64,000 bases of DNA from NCBI RefSeq assembly GCF_902809865.1, contig NZ_CADDWH010000001.1, positions 434,001 to 498,000 of the forward strand. Direction: 5' to 3'. The translations under genes and the position numbers were made by a program. The notes below the pieces were generated by a model that was given only the letters and a program-made list of their open reading frames with translations, made no database searches and was not told where the DNA came from. This DNA is from Halobacillus sp. Marseille-Q1614. GTDB taxonomy: Bacteria > Bacillota > Bacilli > Bacillales > Halobacillaceae. Positions 17,843-26,000 of the stretch are shown here, in pieces. Positions within the stretch are counted from its first letter, which is position 1; each line of letters opens with the position of its first letter.

Positions 17843-19280
17843 AATCAGTCTCCATATTTCGTTTGTTTAATACGTAACCTATTATGAAATAGAAGTAAAG
17901 TGTAAATGTCTTATCTTCAAGGATGTTATAAAATAAGCCGGAAATCATGAATACGAAGACAGCACTTAAGCTTATCGTTCTCCAAAGCCTGTGTTGAATA
18001 TTCCACAGCTTATAAATCAACCATCCAAAGAGAGTGAGAATGATCAGCGTGCCTATTATGCCGGTTTCAGTCAGCAGTGCGATGTACTGGTTATCAGCAT
18101 ACAGACCATCGAGTATTCCATACTCCTCATAAATCGGAGAAGAAAAGCTTTGGGTAGCTGCGTCTCCGTAGGTGGCAAAACCACTTCCGATAAGCGGATG
18201 ATCCAAAAAGATCTCCACTCCTTTTAAGACGACATAAATCCGTCCCCACTCGGCACTTGCCTGCACCGTTTCACTGGCAAACATTTCTTTGAAACGCTCG
18301 ATAAATACGTTGTTTTCCTTAACAGTCACTGGCTTTTTCGCCGCTGAATTGGATTCTGACTGATCAGATTGAGCTGTTTCGTGGAAGTATCCATTTTCCT
18401 CAATGAGCTCGGTTGCTGATACGACAGGATAGTAAATAAGCACAAAAGCAGCAACACCATATAAGGTTAACGGAATAATTTTCTTCCAGTATCTATAGAT
18501 GAGCAAGAAGATAGCCGTTCCCCCGGCAAATGCTAAAAGCGTCCCTCTTGAAAAAGTAAGCAGTGTTGTACCGACGATCAGCAATCGTACAGGGATTAGC
18601 CACCAGGTCTTCTTTTTGAGTAAAAAGGTTAGAAAAAAGACGATGAGCAAATAAGTCGCCAGCACATTTGGGTTCCCGATTAGACCATAGATCCGCATCG
18701 CATTAGCTGAAGCTAAATTCCATTCCGTCCAGGCTTCGGGCAGAAGCCACTGTCTTAGGGTCAGCTTCTCTACGATGCCGTGCAGGGAAAGGAGGACCGC
18801 TGTTCCTAATGAAATCCAGATGATCTTCTGAAGATCCCCTTTCCTCCACGTAATTTCTTTCGCCAAAATTAAAACGAGCACAGTAATTATTAAAGCACGT
18901 ATTTGAAAAATCCCGGCGGTCAGCGAAATTCCTGATAGAAGTCCTGAAATAAGGCCGATCAAGAGAAAGACACCGACCGCAGCAAGCCAGCTGTAGTTTT
19001 TAAACAGGTTCTTCCATGGTCTTTTATTAATGAACACAGCTCCAAGAATAAATAAAATAAGGGCGTCGCCCAAATAAGTCAGTCCTTCATTAATCTCGAC
19101 CAAAAAAGGACGCAGCGGGAAGAAGGCAAATAATAGAAACAGTCCATTTTTTAAATAGACTAGGGATGATAATACAATCACAAGACTCACAAAATACCCC
19201 ATAAGCGGGTGAGGTATAATTAGGCCGCGAATGATAAGAATGATATGTAAAATAAACACCCATCCAGTGAAACGATACAT
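17829..19280 (-). CDS. O-antigen ligase/polymerase-like membrane protein
   Basis: A 483-residue polytopic membrane protein of the Wzy/WaaL (O-antigen ligase) superfamily. It has about 11 hydrophobic segments and the family core TFSRGTLLAFAGGTAIFLL near residue 240, followed by a large extracellular loop (about residues 290-390) containing the usual HPLIGSGFATYG motif. It would polymerise or ligate lipid-linked repeats on the outer face of the membrane, like TuaE. It is the first gene of the minus-strand trio with the flippase and the glycosyltransferase. Polymer identity is unknown. No clear strong ribosome binding site is seen before ATG 19280 except AGGTG. Confidence 0.8.
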   Translation of the reverse strand: MYRFTGWVFILHIILIIRGLIIPHPLMGYFVSLVIVLSSLVYLKNGLFLLFAFFPLRPFLVEINEGLTYLGDALILFILGAVFINKRPWKNLFKNYSWLAAVGVFLLIGLISGLLSGISLTAGIFQIRALIITVLVLILAKEITWRKGDLQKIIWISLGTAVLLSLHGIVEKLTLRQWLLPEAWTEWNLASANAMRIYGLIGNPNVLATYLLIVFFLTFLLKKKTWWLIPVRLLIVGTTLLTFSRGTLLAFAGGTAIFLLIYRYWKKIIPLTLYGVAAFVLIYYPVVSATELIEENGYFHETAQSDQSESNSAAKKPVTVKENNVFIERFKEMFASETVQASAEWGRIYVVLKGVEIFLDHPLIGSGFATYGDAATQSFSSPIYEEYGILDGLYADNQYIALLTETGIIGTLIILTLFGWLIYKLWNIQHRLWRTISLSAVFVFMISGLFYNILEDKTFTLYFYFIIGYVLNKRNMETDYEMD

Positions 19281-19305
19281 TTAAACACCTCAGTATATTT
19301 TCTGA

Positions 19306-19333
19306 TTGTTTTTGTGTGCCTTCCCTTTATAAT
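19306..19333 (+). promoter_or_regulatory. Sigma-A promoter of the tagA operon
   Basis: TTGTTT, 16-base spacer, TATAAT in the divergent region between the polymerase gene and tagA. Confidence 0.6.
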
Positions 19334-19426
19334 AAACCTATTGCCTATTATCTAACTATCCTTAAATTGTAAGGATTTTGTAAATGTAATCTTAAACATT
19401 GTTAAGAAGCAGGAAGGTGGCTTGTT

Positions 19427-20158
19427 ATGAGTAAAGATAGCACGTATGTTGAAATTAAAGGAATTCCTTTTATCCGGGTAACGAATGATCAGCTTCTCAA
19501 AGATCATTTGTTTCCGGCGATTAACCATAAAGAAAACACGTTTCTAGTAACGGCAAACCCTGAAATCGTCATGGCAGCAGACGAAGATGAAGAATATAAG
19601 AGTATTCTTCAAAAAGCCGATTATGTAATTGCAGACGGCATAGGAGTTGTAATTGGCTCCAAGCTGCTGAAGGATCCTCTTCCTGAGAGAATTGCAGGAT
19701 TTGATCTCATGCATCAGCTCTTAGAAAAAGCCGAACAAGAAAATTGGAGATGCTTTTTTCTAGGAAGCAGACAGGAAGTTCTGGATCAGGCTGTTGTGAA
19801 TATAAAAAAACGATTTACGGATTTAACAGTCGCAGGACGGCACCACGGATATTTCGATTTGAATGACTCTTCGATTGTCCAGCAGGTAAAAGACGCTGCA
19901 CCTGATTTAGTATTCGTAGGTTTAGGATTTCCTAATCAGGAGAAGTGGATACATCAATATCGTAATGAATTTACGCATGGATTGTTTATGGGTGTCGGAG
20001 GCAGCTTTGACGGCTGGGCCGGTCATGTAAAAAGAGCACCGAAGATATGGCAGAATCTTAACTTGGAATGGTTTTACCGCTTAATAAAACAACCGTCACG
20101 CTGGAAACGGATGTTACAATTACCAAGGTTCATTTGGCATATTTTATTGAGAAAGTAA
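19427..20158 (+). CDS. tagA: UDP-N-acetyl-D-mannosaminyltransferase TagA
   Basis: WecG/TagA family glycosyltransferase of 243 residues. It adds ManNAc to undecaprenyl-PP-GlcNAc, the second step of wall teichoic acid linkage-unit synthesis, at the inner membrane face. Family motifs: TANPEIVMAADED near residue 42, YVIADGIGVVIGSKLL near 65, ERIAGFDLM near 87, LVFVGLGFPNQEKWI near 160 and VGGSFDGWAGHVKRAP near 187. The ATG follows GGAAGGTGG. It heads a plus-strand group with a glycosyltransferase and a second TagO homologue. Length and motifs leave little doubt. Confidence 0.92.
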   Translation: MSKDSTYVEIKGIPFIRVTNDQLLKDHLFPAINHKENTFLVTANPEIVMAADEDEEYKSILQKADYVIADGIGVVIGSKLLKDPLPERIAGFDLMHQLLEKAEQENWRCFFLGSRQEVLDQAVVNIKKRFTDLTVAGRHHGYFDLNDSSIVQQVKDAAPDLVFVGLGFPNQEKWIHQYRNEFTHGLFMGVGGSFDGWAGHVKRAPKIWQNLNLEWFYRLIKQPSRWKRMLQLPRFIWHILLRK

Positions 20159-20196
20159 CATCCTAAAAGCAATACGGTAGAAAAGAGGGATTCGCT

Positions 20197-21321
20197 ATGA
20201 AAATTCTTCACCTTAATGCAGGGAACGAAACAGGCGGGGGCATGAGCCACATTCTTTCTTTGCTGAATTCTTTAGACCATGATGAAGTAGTGCTTGGTGT
20301 TTTGGAAGATGGAGAAATGGAACGAAGAGCAAAAGAATTATCGATTGATACAGTAAATTTTAATCAAGCCTTTCCTTACGATCTTTCCGTATTGTTTCAA
20401 ATTAAGAGATATATTGAAAAAGAAGAAATTAGTGTAGTTCATACGCATGGACCGCGGGCTAATGTACTGATGAAAATGCTGAAGCCGACACTTTCCATCC
20501 CTTGGGTGTTGACGCTGCACAGTGATCCAGAAGATGACTTTATTGGTCACGGCGTAAAAGGTGAATTTTTTACGAGGCTTCATAAGTGGGTCATTCGTTC
20601 TGCTGATCACTGTTTAGCTATTTCCGAAAGTTTTAAGCAGCTGCTGTTAAAGCTCGGTGTGCCGGATTACAAAATTTCTACGATCTATAACGGGATCGAC
20701 TTTAATGATAAACCTGACCATACAGCAACAAAGCAGGAGTTAGGTTTTTCTGAAGATGATTTTCTAATTGGGATGGTAGCGCGGCTTGAGCCTGTCAAAC
20801 AGCATGAGATCGCGATTGAGTCCTTTGCCTCCTTGCATAAGGAGCATCAAAACGCGAAACTGCTTTTGATTGGAGAAGGATCCAGGGAATCAGAGCTTAG
20901 ACACCTTTGCAGGCAGTATAACGTCGAAAAAGATGTATGCTTTTTAGGCCGGCGTGATGATGTGTCTTCCGTCCTTCCTGCGATGGATGTAACTCTGCTT
21001 ACTTCAAAAAGTGAAAGCTTTCCTCTTGTGTTATTAGAATCTGCGCGGGCACAAGTACCCGTGATTTCCACTAAAGTCGGCGGTGTCAACCAGCTTGTTC
21101 CATCTCCTAAATATGGCTGGGTGACAGAGTCTCATCAGGTGAGCGAAGCGCTCAAGCAGGCGTATGAACGGGACTGCGCAGAAAGACAGACGATGGGTCA
21201 GCAGTTTTATAACTTTGCCCGAAGCCGTTATTCATTGAACCACTTAGCGGATCAAGTAACAAAAATTTATGACTTACTGTATAAACTTCCACTTGAAAAT
21301 GAAGTAGAATCCCACGTGTAA
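20197..21321 (+). CDS. GT4-family glycosyltransferase
   Basis: A 374-residue GT-B fold glycosyltransferase. The N-terminus MKILHLNAGNETGGGMSHIL carries the glycine-rich loop. VARLEPVKQHEIAIES near residue 197 and SKSESFPLVLLESARAQVP near 270 are GT4 signatures, the latter with the paired glutamates of the retaining catalytic site. It is cytoplasmic. It starts 38 bases after tagA and ends 34 bases before the second tagO homologue, so it probably shares their operon. The sugar and acceptor are unknown. It could act early in an exopolysaccharide or glycosylate teichoic acid. Confidence 0.83.
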   Translation: MKILHLNAGNETGGGMSHILSLLNSLDHDEVVLGVLEDGEMERRAKELSIDTVNFNQAFPYDLSVLFQIKRYIEKEEISVVHTHGPRANVLMKMLKPTLSIPWVLTLHSDPEDDFIGHGVKGEFFTRLHKWVIRSADHCLAISESFKQLLLKLGVPDYKISTIYNGIDFNDKPDHTATKQELGFSEDDFLIGMVARLEPVKQHEIAIESFASLHKEHQNAKLLLIGEGSRESELRHLCRQYNVEKDVCFLGRRDDVSSVLPAMDVTLLTSKSESFPLVLLESARAQVPVISTKVGGVNQLVPSPKYGWVTESHQVSEALKQAYERDCAERQTMGQQFYNFARSRYSLNHLADQVTKIYDLLYKLPLENEVESHV

Positions 21322-21355
21322 TTAAAAGAAATAGTGAATCGAAAGGAGGTGCACA

Positions 21356-22402
21356 GTGGAACTTCGTGCATTTTTATTTTGCTTTATTTTAGCACTGATT
21401 GTGACTCCTCTTGTCATTAAACTCGCTCTCCTTGTAGGAGCAACGGATCATCCGAATGGGAGAAAAGTGCACAAGAAACCAATGCCGCGTCTCGGTGGTT
21501 TAGCTGTTTATCTAAGTGTGGTCCTTGGAGTTATCGTGTACATGCCCGATGATCCTTTAGTTTTTCCTATTCTTCTCGGTGCGACGATTATTGTCTGTAC
21601 GGGAATTATTGATGACATTGTCAATTTAAAGCCTTTATATAAATTAATGGGCCAGGGGACAGCTGCTTTTATTGTGATTGCCTCAGGAATTCAAATCGAA
21701 TTTATTAATTTGCCTGACCAGACTGTGATCGATTTTCAGTTTTGGAGCATCCCGATTACTTTATTGTGGATTGTAGGAGTTACCAATTCCATTAACCTTG
21801 TAGATGGATTGGACGGGCTGGCAGCCGGTATTTCATCGATTGCCCTGCTTACGATTTCCGGCATGGCAATAATGGTGGGTAATGAGTTCGTCATGTTAAT
21901 TGGACTCATGATGCTTGGCGGGACATTAGCCTTTTTAGTGTTTAACTTTTACCCGGCAAAAATCTTTATGGGGGATACAGGTGCCATGTTTTTAGGCTTT
22001 ATGATCAGTGTCTTATCCCTGCTTGGGTTTAAGAATGTGACCCTTTTCTCTTTAGTTATCCCTATTCTTATCCTTGGTGTTCCTATTTCCGATACGATTA
22101 TTGCTATGGTAAGGAGGACAATGCAAAGAAAGCCGATTATGAAAGCCGATTTTTCTCACTTGCATCACAACTTACTGAAGCTTGGGTACAGTCACCCGCA
22201 AACGGTGGTCGTAATTTACACCTTAAGTGCTTTATTTTGTTTATCGGCCGTGCTGTTTTCCCAAGCCACCCTGATTAACTCGCTTGTCGTCGTCGTTCTG
22301 TTAGTCTTTACGTTGGAGATTATCGTCGAAATAACAGAAGTAGCAGGAGAAAAGTACCGCCCTATTTTAAAGAGAATCGAATCACAGCAGAGCAAAGAGT
22401 GA
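21356..22402 (+). CDS. TagO/WecA-type glycosyl-1-phosphate transferase (copy 2)
   Basis: A 348-residue membrane protein of the same family as the gene at 799. Motifs: PMPRLGGLAVYLSVV near residue 42, IIDDIVN near 82, TNSINLVDGLDGLAAG near 143, NFYPAKIFMGDTGAMFLGF near 195 and HLHHNLL near 260. The GTG start at 21356 is preceded by GAAAGGAGGT, an ideal ribosome binding site 6 bases away. It is the third gene of the tagA group. As tagA product needs undecaprenyl-PP-GlcNAc, this copy may be the teichoic acid TagO, leaving the 799 copy for another polymer, or the reverse. The two are clearly paralogues, not a recent duplication. Confidence 0.87.
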   Translation: MELRAFLFCFILALIVTPLVIKLALLVGATDHPNGRKVHKKPMPRLGGLAVYLSVVLGVIVYMPDDPLVFPILLGATIIVCTGIIDDIVNLKPLYKLMGQGTAAFIVIASGIQIEFINLPDQTVIDFQFWSIPITLLWIVGVTNSINLVDGLDGLAAGISSIALLTISGMAIMVGNEFVMLIGLMMLGGTLAFLVFNFYPAKIFMGDTGAMFLGFMISVLSLLGFKNVTLFSLVIPILILGVPISDTIIAMVRRTMQRKPIMKADFSHLHHNLLKLGYSHPQTVVVIYTLSALFCLSAVLFSQATLINSLVVVVLLVFTLEIIVEITEVAGEKYRPILKRIESQQSKE

Positions 22403-22434
22403 AGATTTCCTAGTCGAAATTCCTCACTCTTTGA
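22393..22434 (+). terminator. Probable terminator after the second tagO homologue
   Basis: CAAAGAGTGAAGA / TCCTCACTCTTTG hairpin overlapping the end of the gene, followed by a short T-containing tract. Confidence 0.55.
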
Positions 22435-22482
22435 TTAATTTTAGTAAGAATTGCTATCCTTTCTTCAAATAAAGACATTGTA

Positions 22483-22491
22483 TGATATAAT
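22483..22491 (+). promoter_or_regulatory. Extended -10 promoter of the wzz-like/tyrosine kinase operon
   Basis: TGATATAAT is a perfect extended -10, 47 bases before the ATG at 22539. Confidence 0.5.
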
Positions 22492-22538
22492 GTTTATATC
22501 TTTTTGAAAATTTTACACAAAGTGGAGGTACAACATCT

Positions 22539-23294
22539 ATGGAGGAGACGATCTCTCTCAAGGAAATCTTCGAAGTTTTAAAGAAGAGATTGTGGATGAT
22601 TCTTGCTGTAACTGCTGGCGCAGCGATCATTAGCGCAATTATAACTTTTTTCGTATTAACACCTACATATGAAGCTTCGTCCGAATTTATAGTTAACCAA
22701 GAAGAAAGTATGGAAGAGAATCCGTACGACGTAAATAATATACGTACAAACATAGAACTTATCAGTACATATAACGTCATCATAAAAAGTCCAGCAATAT
22801 TAAATGAAGTCATTGAAAATATGGACCTCCAAATGACAGCCGAACAGCTAAGCCAGAAGATTCAAGTATCCAGTGCTGAAGAATCACAGGTAGTGAATGT
22901 TACGGTTACTGATGAAAGTCCTGCTATGGCAGTAGGTATCGCAAACGGCACTGTCGAAACGTTCGAACAGGAGATTCCTGACCTGATGAATGTGGATAAC
23001 GTCAGTATTTTGTCTCCCGCTGTAGAGAGTTCTAATCCTTCCCCAGTAAGCCCAAAACCACTATTAAATATTGCTATAGCTATTGTAGTTGGTTTAATGG
23101 TAGGCGTTGGTCTGGCCTTCCTGCTTGAATACTTGGATAATACGATTAAGACAGAGCAGGATGTGGAGAAGACTCTTGGACTTCCGCTTATGGGAGTCAT
23201 CTCAACCGTGTCTGAAGAAGACTTAGGACCAGAGAAGATGAATAGACAGCCGAGTCGTTCATCTAAAGTGAGAGGTGAATCTGTTGGTACGTAA
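22539..23294 (+). CDS. Wzz/YveK-type chain-length regulator and kinase activator
   Basis: A 251-residue membrane protein of the polysaccharide co-polymerase family (Wzz; CapA/YveK/YwqC type). It has an N-terminal helix (about residues 18-40), an extracellular coil region and a second helix (about 175-197, LLNIAIAIVVGLMVGVGLA) followed by the LEYLDNTIKTEQDVE stretch typical of Wzz proteins. In Firmicutes such proteins bind and activate the separate BY-kinase encoded next and set polysaccharide chain length. GTGGAGG lies 12 bases before the ATG. It overlaps the kinase gene. Confidence 0.87.
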   Translation: MEETISLKEIFEVLKKRLWMILAVTAGAAIISAIITFFVLTPTYEASSEFIVNQEESMEENPYDVNNIRTNIELISTYNVIIKSPAILNEVIENMDLQMTAEQLSQKIQVSSAEESQVVNVTVTDESPAMAVGIANGTVETFEQEIPDLMNVDNVSILSPAVESSNPSPVSPKPLLNIAIAIVVGLMVGVGLAFLLEYLDNTIKTEQDVEKTLGLPLMGVISTVSEEDLGPEKMNRQPSRSSKVRGESVGT

Positions 23295-23982
23295 ATCCAA
23301 AAAGAAGCAATTTGCATTGAAAGCCAGAAAAATTATTGCAAATGACAATCCAAAATCTCCAATCTCAGAACAATACAGAACGATTCGTGCCAATCTGCAA
23401 TTTGCATCCGTGGATCAGGATCTCCACACATTATTGGTTACTTCTTCCGGTCCCGCCGAAGGGAAGTCCATGACCGCTGCTAACTTGGCTGCGGTGTTTG
23501 CTCAGCAGGGCAAAAGAGTTCTCTTAGTTGATGCCGACTTACGAAAACCTACTGTTCACCACACTTTTCGCCTGAACAATACTCGTGGACTAAGTAATTT
23601 TCTCGTGGGAAGAGAAGTATTAAAAGATATTTCTCAGGTGACAGCAGTAGAGAATCTGGAAGTATTAACAAGCGGACCTATTCCGCCTAATCCATCAGAA
23701 CTTCTAGGTTCAAAAGCAATGGCGAAACTGCTTCTAGAAGCACGCCAGACTTATGACTTAGTCCTCCTGGATACACCTCCGATACTCGCTGTATCCGATT
23801 CGCAGGTGCTGGCCAGTGAAGTAGATGGAGTACTGTTAGTCGTAAGAAGCACACAAACAGAATTTTCTGCAGCAGAGCGAGCGAAAGAATTATTGCAGCA
23901 GTCTAAAGCGAACATACTAGGTGTCGTCTTAAACGACCGCGAAAAGAAAAACAGCAACTACTATTATTACTATGGTACTTAA
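23284..23982 (+). CDS. Bacterial tyrosine kinase (BY-kinase) of the CpsD/CapB/YwqD family
   Basis: A cytoplasmic autophosphorylating tyrosine kinase that controls surface polysaccharide synthesis with the Wzz-like partner. Motifs: Walker A SSGPAEGKSMTAANLA near residue 57, Walker A' VLLVDADLRKP near 80, Walker B LVLLDTPPIL near 160, and a C-terminal tyrosine cluster SNYYYYYGT, the usual autophosphorylation site. The frame is open back to GTG 23275. I prefer TTG 23284 because AGAGGTG lies 6 bases upstream, but GTG remains possible. It overlaps the preceding gene. The phosphatase gene (ywqE/cpsB type) that often accompanies it is not present; an insertion sequence follows instead. Confidence 0.88.
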   Translation: MVRKSKKKQFALKARKIIANDNPKSPISEQYRTIRANLQFASVDQDLHTLLVTSSGPAEGKSMTAANLAAVFAQQGKRVLLVDADLRKPTVHHTFRLNNTRGLSNFLVGREVLKDISQVTAVENLEVLTSGPIPPNPSELLGSKAMAKLLLEARQTYDLVLLDTPPILAVSDSQVLASEVDGVLLVVRSTQTEFSAAERAKELLQQSKANILGVVLNDREKKNSNYYYYYGT

Positions 23983-24000
23983 AAAAAGCAGGGCCTTTGC
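23981..24000 (+). terminator. Left half of the BY-kinase terminator, split by the IS3 element (right half 25479-25492)
   Basis: AAAAAAAGCAGGGC is one arm and GCCTTGCTTTTTTT at 25479-25492 is the other. Removing the IS and one copy of TGC rebuilds a continuous hairpin with a six-base loop (CTTTGC) and T-run. The hairpin no longer exists as one unit. Confidence 0.75.
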
Positions 24001-24054
24001 GGTAGTGCACCCCAGAAGTTAGAGTTAATAATCTAACTTCCGGGGTGTTTTTGT

Positions 24055-24618
24055 ATGTCAAAGTATAGTGAGAAATTTAAATTACAGGTGGTAACGGAGT
24101 ACTTCCAAGGTCATCTAGGGTACGCTTTATTAGCTAAGAAGTACTCGATCCCTAGTGATGTTCAAATTTTACGCTGGGTTCGTGCTTATCAAGCCTTCGG
24201 AGAAGAAGGTTTAAAAAGGAAGCATTCGAAACAAGTCTACCCTGTCCAATTCAAGCTGGATGTATTAAACTTTATGAAACAGACAGGCGCTTCTCATCAG
24301 GAGACTGCGATTGCCTTCCAATTGAACAACCCTGCGTTAATTGCGAACTGGTCCAACATTTTTCGGAAGGAAGGGATCGGAGGCCTCCAAGAAAAAGCGA
24401 AAGGACGGCCCTCTATGTCAAAAAATCATAAGAAAAAGTCAACCAAATCAGATAAAGAATTAACTCGTGAAGAACAATTAGAACGTGAAAATGAACTCCT
24501 ACGTTTAGAGAATTCCTATCTAAAAAAGTTAAAAGCTTTTCAGGAGAATCCGAATGCCTATCTCGAAAAGCACAAACAGCGCTGGTATTCGAACTCAAAA
24601 AAGAAGGATTCAAATTAA
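24055..24618 (+). CDS. IS3-family transposase OrfA
   Basis: A 187-residue DNA-binding protein with two helix-turn-helix units (about residues 8-50 and 62-110) and a C-terminal leucine-zipper-like coiled coil (EEQLERENELLRLENSYLKK, from about residue 143), as in IS150 OrfA. It binds the ends of the element and regulates transposition. Near its end the sequence A AAA AAG at 24597-24603, in the correct phase (TCA AAA AAG), is the canonical slippery heptamer for -1 frameshifting into orfB. It stops at 24616-24618. Confidence 0.92.
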   Translation: MSKYSEKFKLQVVTEYFQGHLGYALLAKKYSIPSDVQILRWVRAYQAFGEEGLKRKHSKQVYPVQFKLDVLNFMKQTGASHQETAIAFQLNNPALIANWSNIFRKEGIGGLQEKAKGRPSMSKNHKKKSTKSDKELTREEQLERENELLRLENSYLKKLKAFQENPNAYLEKHKQRWYSNSKKKDSN

Positions 24619-25445
24619 AAGATGCCTTACGAAGAGTGGACATTCCTGAAGCCACTTATCATTACCAGAGAAAGCAGTTCAAGAAGGAAGATCCGAATAA
24701 AGAGTGGAAAGAAATGATTACGAACCTCTTCCATAAGCACAACGGAACCTATGGCTATCGCCGCATTTCCTTCGAACTTAGAAACCAGGGGTATATCATC
24801 AACCATAAAAAAGTTCAACGGATCATGAGTACGCTCGGATTGAAATGTGAAAAATTCACCCGTAAATCCAGGTATAAATCGTACAAAGGTACGGTCGGGA
24901 AAGTGGCTCATAATCGATTAAAACGCAGATTCCATACGCCCATTCGGCTCCAAAAATTAGTCACAGATGTGACGGAATTCAAATGTGCAGGAAATGAGAA
25001 ACTTTATTTAAGTCCGATTATGGACTTATTCAACGGAGAAGTTGTCTCTTTTGGCATTTCCAAACGGCCAACCCTGAACTTTGTTTTAAAGCCGTTGAAG
25101 GAAGCGTTGGATACCATTCAAACGGAAGCCGAATACCGGACAACCATCCACTCCGATCAAGGCTGGCATTATCAACACAACACGTGGGTGAAAACATTAA
25201 AGAAACATCAAATCTTTCAAAGTATGTCCAGGAAAGCAAACTGCGCAGATAATGCGGCCATGGAGAATTTTTTCGGGATCCTCAAACAAGAAATGTATTA
25301 CGGAGAAGAAGTGGTTTCTTATGAAGCGCTTAAAAGAAAGCTCGAGGTCTACGTGGACTACTATAATCATGAACGCGTAAAAGCAAAATTGGCTGGTTTA
25401 AGTCCCATACAATACCGAACTCAAACCAGCCAATCAGCTGCATAA
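24603..25445 (+). CDS. IS3-family transposase OrfB (integrase core, made by -1 frameshift)
   Basis: DDE catalytic part of the transposase. In the -1 frame the reading continues open from the slippery heptamer at 24597-24603 as EGFKLKDALRRVDIPEATYH, so the product is an OrfAB fusion; an internal GTG at 24636 could also start OrfB alone. Catalytic residues sit in LVTDVTEF (first Asp), HSDQGWHYQ (second Asp) and NCADNAAMENFFGILKQE (Glu), the D,D(35)E arrangement of the rve superfamily. The C-terminal YVDYYNHERVKAKLAGLSP is the usual family ending. It has about 280 residues after the shift and is apparently intact. Confidence 0.92.
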   Translation, partial: EGFKLKDALRRVDIPEATYHYQRKQFKKEDPNKEWKEMITNLFHKHNGTYGYRRISFELRNQGYIINHKKVQRIMSTLGLKCEKFTRKSRYKSYKGTVGKVAHNRLKRRFHTPIRLQKLVTDVTEFKCAGNEKLYLSPIMDLFNGEVVSFGISKRPTLNFVLKPLKEALDTIQTEAEYRTTIHSDQGWHYQHNTWVKTLKKHQIFQSMSRKANCADNAAMENFFGILKQEMYYGEEVVSYEALKRKLEVYVDYYNHERVKAKLAGLSPIQYRTQTSQSAA

Positions 25446-25478
25446 TAAAAACTCTAACTTTTAGGGGTCACTACCTGC

Positions 25479-25722
25479 GCCTTGCTTTTTTTAATATAGT
25501 TTTTTTAGTTTTTTAAAAGGAGAAGGGGAGGGGAGTAAAGCGCCGGAAAGAAAGGCTTAACTGCCGATAAAAAGGCCGGACTCTATTATCAGCAGATATG
25601 ATAATAAAAATATTACGGAAATATTAGAATTTTTAGTAAAAAGATAGGTATTGCTTGCCAGATGTATGAAATTGGATTATTCTATATTTTATATTGTTAA
25701 AATGTTTAAGGGGGACTTAATT
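25479..25722 (+). other. Intergenic stretch between the IS and the DUF2187 gene
   Basis: Contains the displaced terminator arm, a purine-rich tract, weak inverted repeats around 25541-25577 and an AT-rich palindrome-like segment (TATTATCAGCAGATATGATAATA, about 25582-25604). I could not match it to a known riboswitch or promoter class. Confidence 0.3.
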
Positions 25723-25929
25723 ATGTTTACACCAGACAAAAAGATAGCTCAACCTGGGAACATTGTAGAATTTGAAAGAAACGATATTATGTTTAAAGGG
25801 AAAGTCATCCCTAGTCAATGCCAGAGATCGGTTATTGTCGACTTAACCATTATGGATAATTTAGACGAAATTGACTTCGAATTCGACCGTACCGTAGTCG
25901 CTCACGAAAATTACCGAATAATATCATAA
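25723..25929 (+). CDS. DUF2187 (YkvS-like) small protein
   Basis: A 68-residue cytoplasmic protein. The order PGNIVEFERNDIMFKGKV ... SVIVDLTIMDN ... TVVAHENYRII matches the small beta-barrel-like YkvS/DUF2187 family, whose function is not known. The frame is open much further upstream (to 25651), but AAGGGGGA lies 8 bases before ATG 25723 and the family starts there. It stands alone between the IS and the riboswitch-controlled sinI homologue. Confidence 0.78.
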   Translation: MFTPDKKIAQPGNIVEFERNDIMFKGKVIPSQCQRSVIVDLTIMDNLDEIDFEFDRTVVAHENYRIIS

Positions 25930-25945
25930 TTTTCAGAAAAATATA

Positions 25946-25974
25946 TTGTATATTTGAGATAAGGTTATTATAAT
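25946..25974 (+). promoter_or_regulatory. Sigma-A promoter upstream of the c-di-GMP riboswitch
   Basis: TTGTAT, 17-base spacer, TATAAT. Transcription would start near 25981, about 20 bases before the aptamer. Confidence 0.65.
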
Positions 25975-26000
25975 GAAGATTAACAAAACAACTTCTCCTT

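Larger units (their letters stand above)
24001..25475 (+). mobile_element. IS3-family (IS150-like) insertion sequence, 1475 bp, apparently complete
   Basis: Ends are imperfect inverted repeats of about 25 bp (GGTAGTGCACCCCAGAAGTT left; complement GGTAGTGACCCCTAAAAGTT right). The 3-bp direct repeat TGC flanks the element (23998-24000 and 25476-25478), as is usual for the family. Inside are orfA and orfB joined by a programmed -1 frameshift. Both frames are intact, so the element may be active. It has inserted into the loop side of the terminator hairpin of the BY-kinase gene. Confidence 0.92.

Noticed and set aside
25540-25605. Possible second riboswitch or regulatory RNA before the DUF2187 gene
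   Set aside because: Only weak nested GGC/GCC pairing and an AT palindrome; no match to a class I know.
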